Part shown: positions 25,713-33,966 of the stretch, piece after piece
Layout: the number at the start of each line of letters is the position of its first letter
Position numbering within the stretch: position 1 is the first letter of the stretch
NCBI RefSeq assembly: GCF_022662535.1
Contig: NZ_JAKQYM010000003.1
Span: forward strand, 248,001 to 312,000
Reading direction: 5' to 3'
Length of the DNA: 64,000 nucleotides
DNA from: Polaribacter marinus
GTDB lineage: Bacteria > Bacteroidota > Bacteroidia > Flavobacteriales > Flavobacteriaceae
Position numbers and translations under genes: made by a program
Notes under the pieces: generated by a model
The model's database searches: none
What the model saw: only the letters and a program-made list of their open reading frames with translations
What the model was told of the DNA's origin: nothing

Positions 25713-27641
25713 ATGTTAAAGAGTAGTATAGATAGCGCAACAGGTTTCGAAAAAAGATTTGAAAATATTGGAACCATAGTTTATGAAGATGCAACTTCTG
25801 CCTCAAAATCCATAGCGGTAGAAATAGCAAATCTTATTAAGGTTAAGCAATCTCAAAAACAACCTTGTATACTAGGATTGGCAACTGGCTCTTCTCCTAA
25901 AGGATTGTATGCAGAATTGGTGCGTTTACATAAAGAAGAAGGATTAAGTTTTAAGAATGTAGTTTCTTTTAATTTAGATGAATACTATCCTATGGAACCA
26001 GATTCTGTAAATAGTTATGTTCGTTTTATGCAAGAGCAATTATTTAATCATATAGATATTTTACCAGAGAATTGTTATGTGCCAGATGGTACTTTGCCTA
26101 AAAATAAAATTAGAGATTACTGCAGTCAATATGAAGCAAAAATAGAAGCATTAGGTGGTATTGATTTGCAAATATTAGGTATTGGTGGAAATGGTCATAT
26201 TGGTTTTAATGAGTCTGGGTCATTACAAAATTCTAAAACAAGATTGGTTGCTTTAGATCATATTACAAGAGTTGCAGCCAGTGGAGATTTTTCTGGTTTA
26301 GAAAATACTCCTAGAACAGCAATTACTTTAGGAGTTAAAAAAATAATGGAAGCTAAAAGAGTAATTCTAATGGCTTGGGGTGAAAGTAAATCTCATATTA
26401 TTAAAGCATCTGTAGAAGATGAAGTTACCAGTCATGTACCGGCTTCTTATTTACAAGAACATAACAATGCAACCTTCATTTTAGATCAGGCAGCGGCATC
26501 TAAACTAACAAGAATTAATACTCCTTGGTTAGTAGAGAAAATTGTTTGGACAGATAAGTTGATTAGAAAAGCGGTTTTAAGCTTAGCGCTCTTTCTTAAG
26601 AAACCTATTTTAATGTTAACGGATGCCGATTATATTGAAAATGGAATGAGTGACCTATTAGCAGATTCTGGTCCAGCTTATGATATTAATATTAAGATTT
26701 TTAATAAGCTTCAAAATACAATTACTGGTTGGCCAGGAGGAAAACCAAATGCAGACGATAGTAAAAGACCTGAAAGAGCTGAACCAGCAAAAAAGCGAGT
26801 GTTAATTTTTAGTCCACATCCAGATGATGATATTATTAGTATGGGAGGTACTTTTAAACGATTGCACGAACAAGGTCATGAAGTTCATGTAGGGTATCAA
26901 ACTTCAGGAAATATTGCTGTTGCAGATGATGAGGCATTGCGTTTTGCAAGTTTTGTATGTGATTTTAATGACAAATTTGGAATAGAAAATTCGGAAGCAG
27001 AAAATATTTATAAGAAAGCAGCTACTTTTTTAAAGAACAAAAAAGCTAGTGAAATAGATACTCCTGAAGTAAGATATATTAAAGGATTAATTAGAAAGGG
27101 AGAAGCAAAATCTGCATGTCACTTTATTGGCTTGCCAGATGCTCAAATTCATTTTATGGAATTGCCTTTTTATGAAACGGGTGCTATTAAAAAGAATCCA
27201 ATAGGAGTTGGTGATGTAGAAATAACAAAAGATTTAATAGAAAAAGTTAAACCACACCAAATATTTGCCGCAGGAGATTTAGCTGATCCACATGGAACTC
27301 ATAAGGTTTGTTTAGATGCTATTTTTGCAGCAGTAAAAGAATTGAAACCAAAAAAGTTTATGAAAGACTGTTGGGTTTGGTTGTACAGAGGTGCGTGGCA
27401 AGAGTGGGGAATTGATGAAATAGAAATGGCAGTCCCTATGGGGCCAGATCAAGTATTAGAAAAACGAAAAGGAATCTTTAAGCACCAATCTCAAAAAGAT
27501 GGAGTTGTTTTTCAAGGGGCTGATAGTAGAGAGTTTTGGCAACGTGCGGAAGATAGAAACAAAGAAACTGCTGATTTGTATGATCAATTAGGTTTGTCTC
27601 ATTATGCCGCAATGGAAGCCTTTGTAAGATGGCATTACTAA
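25713..27641 (+). CDS. nagB: Glucosamine-6-phosphate deaminase fused to a PIG-L/LmbE deacetylase-like domain
   Basis: A 642-residue two-domain protein. Residues about 20-270 are NagB (GlcN-6-P to fructose-6-P plus ammonia), with FNLDEYYPM (Asp89-Glu90) and GGNGHIGFNESGS (His162, Glu167). Residues about 360-642 are PIG-L/LmbE-like, with the zinc motif SPHPDDD (His369-Asp371-Asp372) and a later ADPHGTH histidine pair; PIG-L enzymes remove N-acetyl groups from GlcNAc derivatives. This fused form is known in Bacteroidetes. The second domain may supply the deacetylation step (GlcNAc-6-P to GlcN-6-P) since no nagA is present; that is inference. Last gene of the operon, 85 bp after the second namZ. 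Confidence 0.92.
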   Translation: MLKSSIDSATGFEKRFENIGTIVYEDATSASKSIAVEIANLIKVKQSQKQPCILGLATGSSPKGLYAELVRLHKEEGLSFKNVVSFNLDEYYPMEPDSVNSYVRFMQEQLFNHIDILPENCYVPDGTLPKNKIRDYCSQYEAKIEALGGIDLQILGIGGNGHIGFNESGSLQNSKTRLVALDHITRVAASGDFSGLENTPRTAITLGVKKIMEAKRVILMAWGESKSHIIKASVEDEVTSHVPASYLQEHNNATFILDQAAASKLTRINTPWLVEKIVWTDKLIRKAVLSLALFLKKPILMLTDADYIENGMSDLLADSGPAYDINIKIFNKLQNTITGWPGGKPNADDSKRPERAEPAKKRVLIFSPHPDDDIISMGGTFKRLHEQGHEVHVGYQTSGNIAVADDEALRFASFVCDFNDKFGIENSEAENIYKKAATFLKNKKASEIDTPEVRYIKGLIRKGEAKSACHFIGLPDAQIHFMELPFYETGAIKKNPIGVGDVEITKDLIEKVKPHQIFAAGDLADPHGTHKVCLDAIFAAVKELKPKKFMKDCWVWLYRGAWQEWGIDEIEMAVPMGPDQVLEKRKGIFKHQSQKDGVVFQGADSREFWQRAEDRNKETADLYDQLGLSHYAAMEAFVRWHY

Positions 27642-27668
27642 AATTAGAAGATTAATTAGATTAATAGA

Positions 27669-27707
27669 GAGCTATTCTATGTGTTTGAAAAAACAATAGA
27701 ATAGCTC
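27669..27707 (+). terminator. Hairpin at the end of the amino-sugar operon
   Basis: Perfect 12-bp inverted repeat GAGCTATTCTAT (27669-27680) / ATAGAATAGCTC (27696-27707) with a 15-base loop, 28 bases after the nagB stop. It has no clean T-run, so it may be a weak or factor-assisted terminator, or protect the 3' end. Confidence 0.5.
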
Positions 27708-27731
27708 AAATTATTTAAAGTAAAGACTGTA

Positions 27732-28952
27732 CTAATTACCCGGTTCATAATCTAAAGGTAGAGAATCGGCAAATTTTTCATAAGACCAATAACCTTCATA
27801 TAAAACATCTAAAGGATGTATTAAGACTCCAAGTCTATCTAAAGCTAAAGGCATGTTTAAAGGGATTAATGATGAGGTTTGAGGTAAGGCATCTCTTATT
27901 TTACTGAAGGCGTTTCTTAAAATGTAAGCCTTTTCTTCTTTTTCTTTTGTATAAACAATACTTAGATTGTCTTTAAAATTTAGAAAAACCACTCCCTTAT
28001 CAATTTTAAAAAGCTCACTGCTCTTTAATTTTGATTTGTATAAATAATCTTTAAACTTGGGTAATTTAACTTTTCTTAAAACTACTAAAGCGGAATCAAT
28101 TGCGTTTTTGGGATTTTCTAAGTTTTTAGAAAAATTTATTGTTGCTCTAGATAATTTTACGAATTTTCTAGCTTTTTTTATTTCAATTTCGGAAGGTCTT
28201 TCGAGATTTTTAATACGCTTAAACTGATGAACAATAAAGCCCTCTTCTTCAATTTTATTATTTATTACAGATTTAAAAAAATGAACAGTTGAACCATTAT
28301 AGGTGATTCGTCTATTTTTTTTCCAACCTTTTTGTTTTCGTTTACTACCTTTTAAATTTTGATAACGAGAGTATCCAGTAACAGTAACATAATTACCTGT
28401 CTTTACAAATGATACCAAATCATAAGTAATAAAGTACCCCAGATCTTTGTGTTTTATCTTTAAAGGTCTTTTAGCAAAAGCGGTTAAAATGTTCTTATAC
28501 GGATCAAACTCAAAATGTAAAACCTTTGGGTTTAAAATTTCACAATTTTTAGATAGCTTTGTAATACCAATAAAAGCTCTTTTAAATGTTTCAAGGTTGT
28601 ATTTCCATTTGGTATCATATTTTGTTTTTCTAATAATTATTTCATCTAAAGTATTTTCATCTTCTTTTAAAATAAAGACAATTGACTTTTTTATCTCTGT
28701 TGTATTTAAAGGAAAAATAACTGTTTTATAACCTAAGTATGAGGCTATCAATTCATATTGTCCTTCTTTTGTTTTTATTAAAAATTCTCCATCAGCATTT
28801 GTTGTTGTACCAATCATTGAATTATTAAAATATACAGCAGCTCCTTCCAGGGGAACTTTTTTGGAGCTAAGGACTTTTCCCTTAATTATAAATTGAGCTG
28901 AAGTATTTGCATTAATAAGAATTAGTAGTATAAGAAAAAATCGGTTTTTCAT
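27732..28952 (-). CDS. Secreted CarboxypepD_reg-like domain protein, unknown function
   Basis: A 406-residue protein with a signal peptide (1-19, ...NANTSAQ) and an N-terminal carboxypeptidase-regulatory-like beta-sandwich (about 22-105; IKGKVLSSKKVPLEGAAVYF...GTTTNADGEFLIKTKEG). This domain also begins SusC proteins and mediates contacts at the outer membrane. The remainder, residues 110-406, is basic and of unknown fold. No plug or barrel follows, so it is not a TonB receptor. It converges on the nagB gene and has no clear functional link to it. Confidence 0.8.
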   Translation of the reverse strand: MKNRFFLILLILINANTSAQFIIKGKVLSSKKVPLEGAAVYFNNSMIGTTTNADGEFLIKTKEGQYELIASYLGYKTVIFPLNTTEIKKSIVFILKEDENTLDEIIIRKTKYDTKWKYNLETFKRAFIGITKLSKNCEILNPKVLHFEFDPYKNILTAFAKRPLKIKHKDLGYFITYDLVSFVKTGNYVTVTGYSRYQNLKGSKRKQKGWKKNRRITYNGSTVHFFKSVINNKIEEEGFIVHQFKRIKNLERPSEIEIKKARKFVKLSRATINFSKNLENPKNAIDSALVVLRKVKLPKFKDYLYKSKLKSSELFKIDKGVVFLNFKDNLSIVYTKEKEEKAYILRNAFSKIRDALPQTSSLIPLNMPLALDRLGVLIHPLDVLYEGYWSYEKFADSLPLDYEPGN

Positions 28953-29007
28953 ATGATAAAAATAATCATTGAAAAACCAATTTTATGATAATCTGTGTTA
29001 ATTAGTG

Positions 29008-31029
29008 TTAACTCTTAAGCAAACCAGCTCTTTTTAATAGAGCATCTGGTTTTGGTTCTTTTCCTCTAAAACGTTTGTATAACACCATCGGTTTTTCTGT
29101 TCCACCTTTAGAAAGTACATTTTCTTTAAATTTTGTAGCAATTTCTTTGTTAAAAATTCCTTCTTCTAAGAAATACTCAAAGGCATCAGCATCCAAAACT
29201 TCTGCCCATTTATAAGAGTAATATCCGGCAGAATATCCTCCTTGAAAAATATGAGAAAAAGCAGTACTCATACAGTTTTCTGTAACATCAGGATATAATT
29301 TTGTATTGGCAAAAGCTTCGTTTTCAAATTCTTTAATAGATTTTATTTCTGATGGATCTTGACCATGCCATTGCATGTCTAACAATCCGAAACTAAGCTG
29401 ACGTAAAGTTTGCATTCCTTCATGAAAACTTGCTGATTCTTTAATTTTTTTCACATATGCCATCGGGATAATTTCTCCTGTTTCATAATGTGTAGCAAAG
29501 AGTTCTAAAGCTTCTTTTTCATAACACCAATTTTCTAAAACTTGACTTGGTAATTCTACAAAATCCCAAGAAACTGAAGTTCCTGATAAGCTGTTGTAAG
29601 TTGTATTTGCTAACATTCCGTGCAACGCGTGTCCAAATTCATGAAATAAGGTGGTAACCTCGTTAAAAGTCAGAAGTGATGGTTTTGTTGCGGTTGGTTT
29701 GGTAAAATTACAAACAATAGAAACTTGTGGTCTTTCGTTAATTCCGTTTTTTATTTGTTGCGATTTATAACTGGTCATCCACGCGCCATTTCTTTTTCCT
29801 TTTCTAGGGTGAAAATCAGCATAAAATATAGCAACAAAATCTCCATTTGTATTAGTTACATTATAGGTTTTAACGTCTTCGTGGTATTTATCTATGTTGG
29901 TAACTTCTTCAAACTTTAAATCATATAAACGATTGGCAATTTCAAAAACACCATCAATTACATTTTCTAATTTAAAGTAAGGTTTTAAAGCTTCTTGGTC
30001 TAAATCGAATAATTTTTTCTTTAATTTTTCTGAATAATAAGCGCCGTCCCATTTTTGAAGTTGGTCAATTCCGTCTAATTTTTTAGCAAATTTTTCTAAA
30101 TTTTCAAATTCTTTTAATGCAGCAGGTTTTGCTTTCTCTAATAAATTATTCGAAAATTCAATGACCTTTTCTGGCGTTTCTGCCATTCTTTCTTCTAAAA
30201 CAAAATGTGCGTGTGTTTTATATCCTAATAAATTAGCTCTTTTGTGTCTAAGATTTACAATATCTAAAACAACTTTTTCGTTATTAAATTCGTTATCTTG
30301 ATATGCTTTTTGACCCGCAGCTATAGCCATTTTTTTACGCAACTCTCTGTTGTCAGCATAGGTTAAAAAAGGAATATAACTTGGATAATCTAAGGTAAAA
30401 ATATATCCGTCTTTTTCTTTAGATTTTGCAATTTCTTTAGCAGCTTCTTTTACACTTTCTGGTAAACCAGCAACATCTTCTTCATTGGTTAAATGCATTT
30501 CGAAAGCATTGGTTTCTGCCAAGACATTTTCTCCAAATTTTAAAGATAATTTAGAAAGTTGAGCGTCAATTTCTCTAAGTTTTGTTTTGTCTTCTTTATT
30601 TAAATTAGCTCCATTTCTAGCAAAACTTTTGTATTGCTTGTCTAATAGCATGTCTTGCTCTGGCGTTAAATCTAAATTTTTTCTATCATCATAAACAGCT
30701 TTTACTCTTTTAAACAAATCTTCGTTTAAAGTGATGTCATTACTAAATTCACTTAACCAAGGAGAAACTTCTTGTGCAATTTTCTGAATTTCATCGTTTG
30801 TTTCTGCTGAGTTTAAGTTGAAAAATATACTTGTAATTCTATTTAGTTTTTCACCTGTAAAATCTAAAGCAACTGTTGTGTTTTCAAAAGTAGGAGTATC
30901 AATATTGTCAACTATTTCTTGAATTTCTGTTTTAGCGATTTCTATTCCTTTTTTAATTGCTGGAATATAATCGTCATTAGAAATTTTAGAAAAAGGAGGT
31001 GTGGTAAAATCTTGTAAAAGTGGGTTCAT
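29008..31029 (-). CDS. M3-family metallopeptidase (dipeptidyl carboxypeptidase / oligopeptidase A type)
   Basis: A 673-residue zinc peptidase. The M3 signature LFHEFGHALHGML (HExxH near residues 461-465) and the third ligand region WDFVELPSQVLENW are clear. The N-terminus MNPLLQDFTTPPFSKISNDDY is like Dcp. No signal peptide, so it works in the cytoplasm, degrading short peptides. The family includes Dcp, which removes C-terminal dipeptides, and OpdA/PrlC, an endopeptidase; the length and start suit Dcp better, but I leave the exact activity open. A repeat-like inverted sequence lies between it and purE. Confidence 0.92.
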   Translation of the reverse strand: MNPLLQDFTTPPFSKISNDDYIPAIKKGIEIAKTEIQEIVDNIDTPTFENTTVALDFTGEKLNRITSIFFNLNSAETNDEIQKIAQEVSPWLSEFSNDITLNEDLFKRVKAVYDDRKNLDLTPEQDMLLDKQYKSFARNGANLNKEDKTKLREIDAQLSKLSLKFGENVLAETNAFEMHLTNEEDVAGLPESVKEAAKEIAKSKEKDGYIFTLDYPSYIPFLTYADNRELRKKMAIAAGQKAYQDNEFNNEKVVLDIVNLRHKRANLLGYKTHAHFVLEERMAETPEKVIEFSNNLLEKAKPAALKEFENLEKFAKKLDGIDQLQKWDGAYYSEKLKKKLFDLDQEALKPYFKLENVIDGVFEIANRLYDLKFEEVTNIDKYHEDVKTYNVTNTNGDFVAIFYADFHPRKGKRNGAWMTSYKSQQIKNGINERPQVSIVCNFTKPTATKPSLLTFNEVTTLFHEFGHALHGMLANTTYNSLSGTSVSWDFVELPSQVLENWCYEKEALELFATHYETGEIIPMAYVKKIKESASFHEGMQTLRQLSFGLLDMQWHGQDPSEIKSIKEFENEAFANTKLYPDVTENCMSTAFSHIFQGGYSAGYYSYKWAEVLDADAFEYFLEEGIFNKEIATKFKENVLSKGGTEKPMVLYKRFRGKEPKPDALLKRAGLLKS

Positions 31030-31037
31030 ATAATCTT

Positions 31038-31108
31038 ATTTTGTGTCAGGTCGAGTGCTGTCGAGACCTAAATATAAAACCTCTCAACTGAGCTCGAGGT
31101 GACAAAAT
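31038..31108. repeat. Imperfect inverted-repeat element A (between purE and M3 peptidase)
   Basis: About 71 bp with complementary ends: ATTTTGTGTCAGGTCGAG near 31038-31055 and CTCGAGGTGACAAAAT at 31093-31108, continuing inward as GTGCTGTCGAGA versus CTCTCAACTGAG. It is richer in GC than its surroundings. The GTCAGGTCGAG...TCGAGAcc pattern is like dispersed repeats I know from Flavobacteriaceae genomes. Copy number cannot be tested here. It could also act as a terminator for purE. Confidence 0.6.
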
Positions 31109-31609
31109 TTATTTTCTAACTCTAGCAGAAGCTTGTTCAACTTTCAACTTTAATTCTTCTTTGTAAGCGATAATTTTATTTAAAATCAATTCGTCTGAAG
31201 CACCAATTATTTGAGCTGCTAAAATACCAGCATTTTTCGCTCCATCTAAAGCAACAGTTGCAACCGGTACACCACCTGGCATTTGTAAAATAGATAAAAT
31301 AGAATCCCATCCATCAATAGAATTTCTACTTTTTACTGGAACTCCAATTACGGGTAAAGGGCTCATAGAAGCTACCATTCCTGGTAAATGCGCAGCGCCA
31401 CCAGCTCCTGCAATAATAACTTGTATGCCTCTTTTATGTGCATTTTTAGAATAATCAACTAATTTTTCTGGAGTTCTGTGAGCAGAAACAATATCTACTT
31501 CTATTTGAATATTAAAACTCTCTAAAATATCAATCGCTTCTTGCATTACTGGAAGATCAGAATCGCTTCCCATTATTATTCCTACCATATTTTTGTTTTG
31601 TACTGTCAT
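31109..31609 (-). CDS. purE: N5-carboxyaminoimidazole ribonucleotide mutase
   Basis: PurE moves the carboxyl group of N5-CAIR to make CAIR in purine synthesis. With the ATG at 31609 it has 166 residues; the inner ATG at 31588 (MVGIIMGSDSD) gives 159 and is equally credible because homologues usually begin just before this motif. Motifs: GIIMGSDSDLPVM, EVDIVSAHRTPEKL (catalytic His), GAGGAAHLPGMVA and GWDSILSILQMPGGVPVATVA. It follows purK, with a repeat element between them that overlaps the 31609 start codon. Confidence 0.95.
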   Translation of the reverse strand: MTVQNKNMVGIIMGSDSDLPVMQEAIDILESFNIQIEVDIVSAHRTPEKLVDYSKNAHKRGIQVIIAGAGGAAHLPGMVASMSPLPVIGVPVKSRNSIDGWDSILSILQMPGGVPVATVALDGAKNAGILAAQIIGASDELILNKIIAYKEELKLKVEQASARVRK

Positions 31610-31680
31610 TGCGAGGAGTTTATGACGAAGCAATCTATTTTTTATTTCAGAGATTACTTCGTTTATACTCGTAATGACGT
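31602..31680. repeat. Imperfect inverted-repeat element B (between purK and purE)
   Basis: About 79 bp with outer arms GTCATTGCGAG (31605-31615) and CTCGTAATGAC (31669-31679), and inner arms CGAAGCAATCT (31626-31636) and AGATTACTTCG (31651-31661). Such 'GTCATTGCGAG...GAAGCAATCT' palindromes are dispersed repeats that I know from several bacterial groups, including Flavobacteriaceae. The left arm provides the CAT (minus-strand ATG at 31609) upstream of purE. Confidence 0.7.
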
Positions 31681-31681
31681 A

Positions 31682-32845
31682 TTATTTACTAATAACCTTA
31701 ATTGTTTCTTTTACTTTTTGTGCTATTTCTCTTGCTTTAGTCATGTCTGAATTTACAATAGTAACATGTCCCATTTTTCGAAAAGGACGCGTTTCTTTTT
31801 TACCGTAAATGTGAGGCGTAACTCCATCTATTTGTAAAATTTCTTCTATATTTTCATAAATAACATCTCCAGAATATCCTTCTTCACCAACAAGGTTTAC
31901 CATGATTCCGGCAACTTTACTATCGGTATTTCCTAAAGGAAGATTTAAGATACTTCTTATATGTTGTTCAAACTGATTGGTGTAACTTGCTTCAATAGAA
32001 TAGTGTCCAGAATTGTGTGGTCTTGGAGCAACTTCATTCACTAGAATTTTATCATCTACAGTTTGAAACATTTCAACAGCCAATAAACCTACAAAATCTA
32101 AATCGCTCACAACTTTTAAAGCAATTTCTTTGGCTTTTTCGGCTGTTTTAAAATCAATTCTTGCAGGACAAATAACGTATTCTACTTGGTTAGCTTCTGG
32201 ATGAAATTCCATTTCTACAACGGGATATGTTTTTACTTTACCATCTGCATTTCTTGCAACAATTACAGCCAATTCATTTTTAAATGGAATTAATTTTTCT
32301 GTAATACATTCAACATTGGGTAAAGATTCTAAATCTGCAAAATTTCTAACAATTTTTACGCCAGTTCCGTCATAACCAAAACGAGCTGCTTTCCAAACAA
32401 AAGGGAAATCAACAATACTATTTTCATATGAATGTTTTAATTCTTCTAAATATGCATAATGAGAAAACGCTGCAGTTGGTATTTGGTGATCTATATAAAA
32501 GTTTTTCTGACGAGCTTTACTTTGTATAATGCGTAAATCTTTAGGTTTTGGATAAATAGTTAGGCCTTCTTCTTCTAGTTGATCTAATGCATCCAGATTA
32601 ACATTTTCTATTTCAATTGTTAATAGATCAACGGTTTTTCCGAAATTATAAACAGCATCAAAATCTAGTAAATTTCCTATAACAAAACGGTTGCAAATTT
32701 CAGCACAAGGGGCATTTTTATTACTCTCTAAAATAGATGTGTGAATGTCTAATTTTTGAGTTTCTGCTAAAAGCATTCTTCCTAATTGGCCTCCACCAAG
32801 AATACCTAGTTTAAAATCTGAAGAAAAGTAATTTTTCACGTTCAA
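31682..32845 (-). CDS. purK: 5-(carboxyamino)imidazole ribonucleotide synthase
   Basis: ATP-grasp enzyme that carboxylates AIR to N5-CAIR with bicarbonate and ATP, the step before PurE. It has 387 residues. Motifs: KLGILGGGQLGRMLL at the N-terminal preATP-grasp fold, ATP-grasp KAARFGYDGTGVKIV, LLAVEMFQTVDDKILVNEVAPRPHNSGHYSIEA. No ATG is available upstream of the motif: the start is TTG at 32845 or GTG at 32839. purK precedes purE in the same direction, with only repeat element B between. Confidence 0.95.
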   Translation of the reverse strand: MNVKNYFSSDFKLGILGGGQLGRMLLAETQKLDIHTSILESNKNAPCAEICNRFVIGNLLDFDAVYNFGKTVDLLTIEIENVNLDALDQLEEEGLTIYPKPKDLRIIQSKARQKNFYIDHQIPTAAFSHYAYLEELKHSYENSIVDFPFVWKAARFGYDGTGVKIVRNFADLESLPNVECITEKLIPFKNELAVIVARNADGKVKTYPVVEMEFHPEANQVEYVICPARIDFKTAEKAKEIALKVVSDLDFVGLLAVEMFQTVDDKILVNEVAPRPHNSGHYSIEASYTNQFEQHIRSILNLPLGNTDSKVAGIMVNLVGEEGYSGDVIYENIEEILQIDGVTPHIYGKKETRPFRKMGHVTIVNSDMTKAREIAQKVKETIKVISK

Positions 32846-32892
32846 TATTGTTGTGTTTCAGCAAAAATAAACATCTAAACTTTAGAAAACTA

Positions 32893-33309
32893 TTAAAAAT
32901 TACTGATTCGAATTGTGGTTCCGTTTTTTGTTACTTTATATTCTATTGCAGGGCATTCAAAGCCTTCTGTTTGTGGTTTTCCACCAAAATCTACACTGTA
33001 ATAACTATCATGACATGTACATTTTAATAATCGGTTTTCAAAAGTCATAGGAGTGTTGCAATCGTTTCGTGGGCATAATTTATCAAAAGCAACAAATTCA
33101 GATCCATTTTTATTAAATAGTAAAATACCTTTATTTCCACCAGAAATTTCTGCATATCCTCCAGGAGTTTGTGCATTTATTAACTGAGGATTGTTTAAAT
33201 CGGTATTTAAGCTTAAGGGTAAGGTTTGTATGCAATTGGTTAAATTATCATTGCCAGTACAACTTAAAAAAGCGATGAAACTTAAAATTATAAATGTATT
33301 TTTTAACAT
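32893..33309 (-). CDS. Small Rieske-like lipoprotein with altered ligand set
   Basis: A 138-residue lipoprotein (lipobox FLSC, Cys17). The C-terminal half looks like a Rieske-type fold: KLCPRNDCNTPM (Cys79, Cys84) and LLKCTCHDSYYSVDFGGKPQ (Cys97, Cys99, His100). A canonical Rieske [2Fe-2S] site needs CxH and CxxH; here the second (CTCH) is present but the first lacks its histidine, so the cluster may be absent or coordinated differently (by cysteines). Similar proteins are common and unnamed in flavobacteria. It stands alone between purK and greA. Function unknown. Confidence 0.75.
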   Translation of the reverse strand: MLKNTFIILSFIAFLSCTGNDNLTNCIQTLPLSLNTDLNNPQLINAQTPGGYAEISGGNKGILLFNKNGSEFVAFDKLCPRNDCNTPMTFENRLLKCTCHDSYYSVDFGGKPQTEGFECPAIEYKVTKNGTTIRISNF

Positions 33310-33336
33310 AGTGGTATTTCGTTTCTTTTAAAACGA

Positions 33337-33365
33337 TTGCAATTTACAAATATTTTGTACATTTG
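33337..33365 (+). promoter_or_regulatory. Predicted greA promoter
   Basis: -33 TTG (33337-33339), 18-bp spacer, -7 TACATTTG (33358-33365), an exact match to TAnnTTTG. The 5' leader would be about 45-50 bases. Confidence 0.65.
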
Positions 33366-33417
33366 TAATACAATCTCATTCCTGTTTAGGTAATGGGATT
33401 TTTAAATTTAAGTAACT

Positions 33418-33891
33418 ATGAGTAACATATCTTATTATTCGCCAGAAGGATTAAAGAAATTGAAAGATGAATTGGTGCATCTAGAGCAAGTTGAGCGCCC
33501 AAGAGTAACTACAGAAATTGCAGATGCAAGAGACAAAGGAGATTTAAGTGAAAATGCAGAATATCATGCAGCAAAAGAAGAACAATCTCATTTAGAATTT
33601 AAAATAGCGAAATTAAAAAATGTAATTTCTAATGCTCGAATTCTTGATGAATCTCAGCTAGATACTTCAAAAATTTTAATTCATTCCAAAGTAAAAATAA
33701 AAAACATGACTAATGGAATGGAGTTTGGATACACATTAGTTGCAGATTCTGAAACAGATGTTAGAAATGGAAAACTTTCTGTTAACTCTCCGATAGGAAA
33801 AGGTTTATTGGGGAAAAAAGTTGGCGATATTGCAGAAATTCAAGTTCCAAACGGAATTATGAAATTTGAAATTGTAGAAATTAGTAGATAA
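33418..33891 (+). CDS. greA: Transcription elongation factor GreA
   Basis: GreA inserts its coiled coil into the secondary channel of RNA polymerase and stimulates cleavage of backtracked transcripts. At 157 residues it is full length. The N-terminal coiled coil includes YYSPEGLKKLKDELVHLEQVERP and the tip DARDKGDLSENAEYHAAKEEQ with the functional acidic pair; the C-terminal FKBP-like domain ends with SPIGKGLLGKKVGDIAEIQVPNG. It has its own predicted promoter and a strong terminator, so it is a single-gene unit. Confidence 0.97.
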   Translation: MSNISYYSPEGLKKLKDELVHLEQVERPRVTTEIADARDKGDLSENAEYHAAKEEQSHLEFKIAKLKNVISNARILDESQLDTSKILIHSKVKIKNMTNGMEFGYTLVADSETDVRNGKLSVNSPIGKGLLGKKVGDIAEIQVPNGIMKFEIVEISR

Positions 33892-33913
33892 TTTTTTTAC
33901 AAGAATAATTTAT

Positions 33914-33942
33914 AAAAACGCTTTTCATTGAAAAGCGTTTTT
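33914..33942 (+). terminator. Intrinsic terminator after greA
   Basis: Perfect 13-bp stem AAAAACGCTTTTC (33914-33926) / GAAAAGCGTTTTT (33930-33942) with a 3-base loop, ending in a T-run, 23 bases after the greA stop. Confidence 0.85.
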
Positions 33943-33966
33943 TATTTTTACATAAAATCGAAATTT

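Noticed and set aside
31038..31680. Possible insertion sequence around purE
   Set aside because: Although two repeat-like palindromes are present, there is no transposase gene or target duplication; purE itself is an ordinary housekeeping gene.
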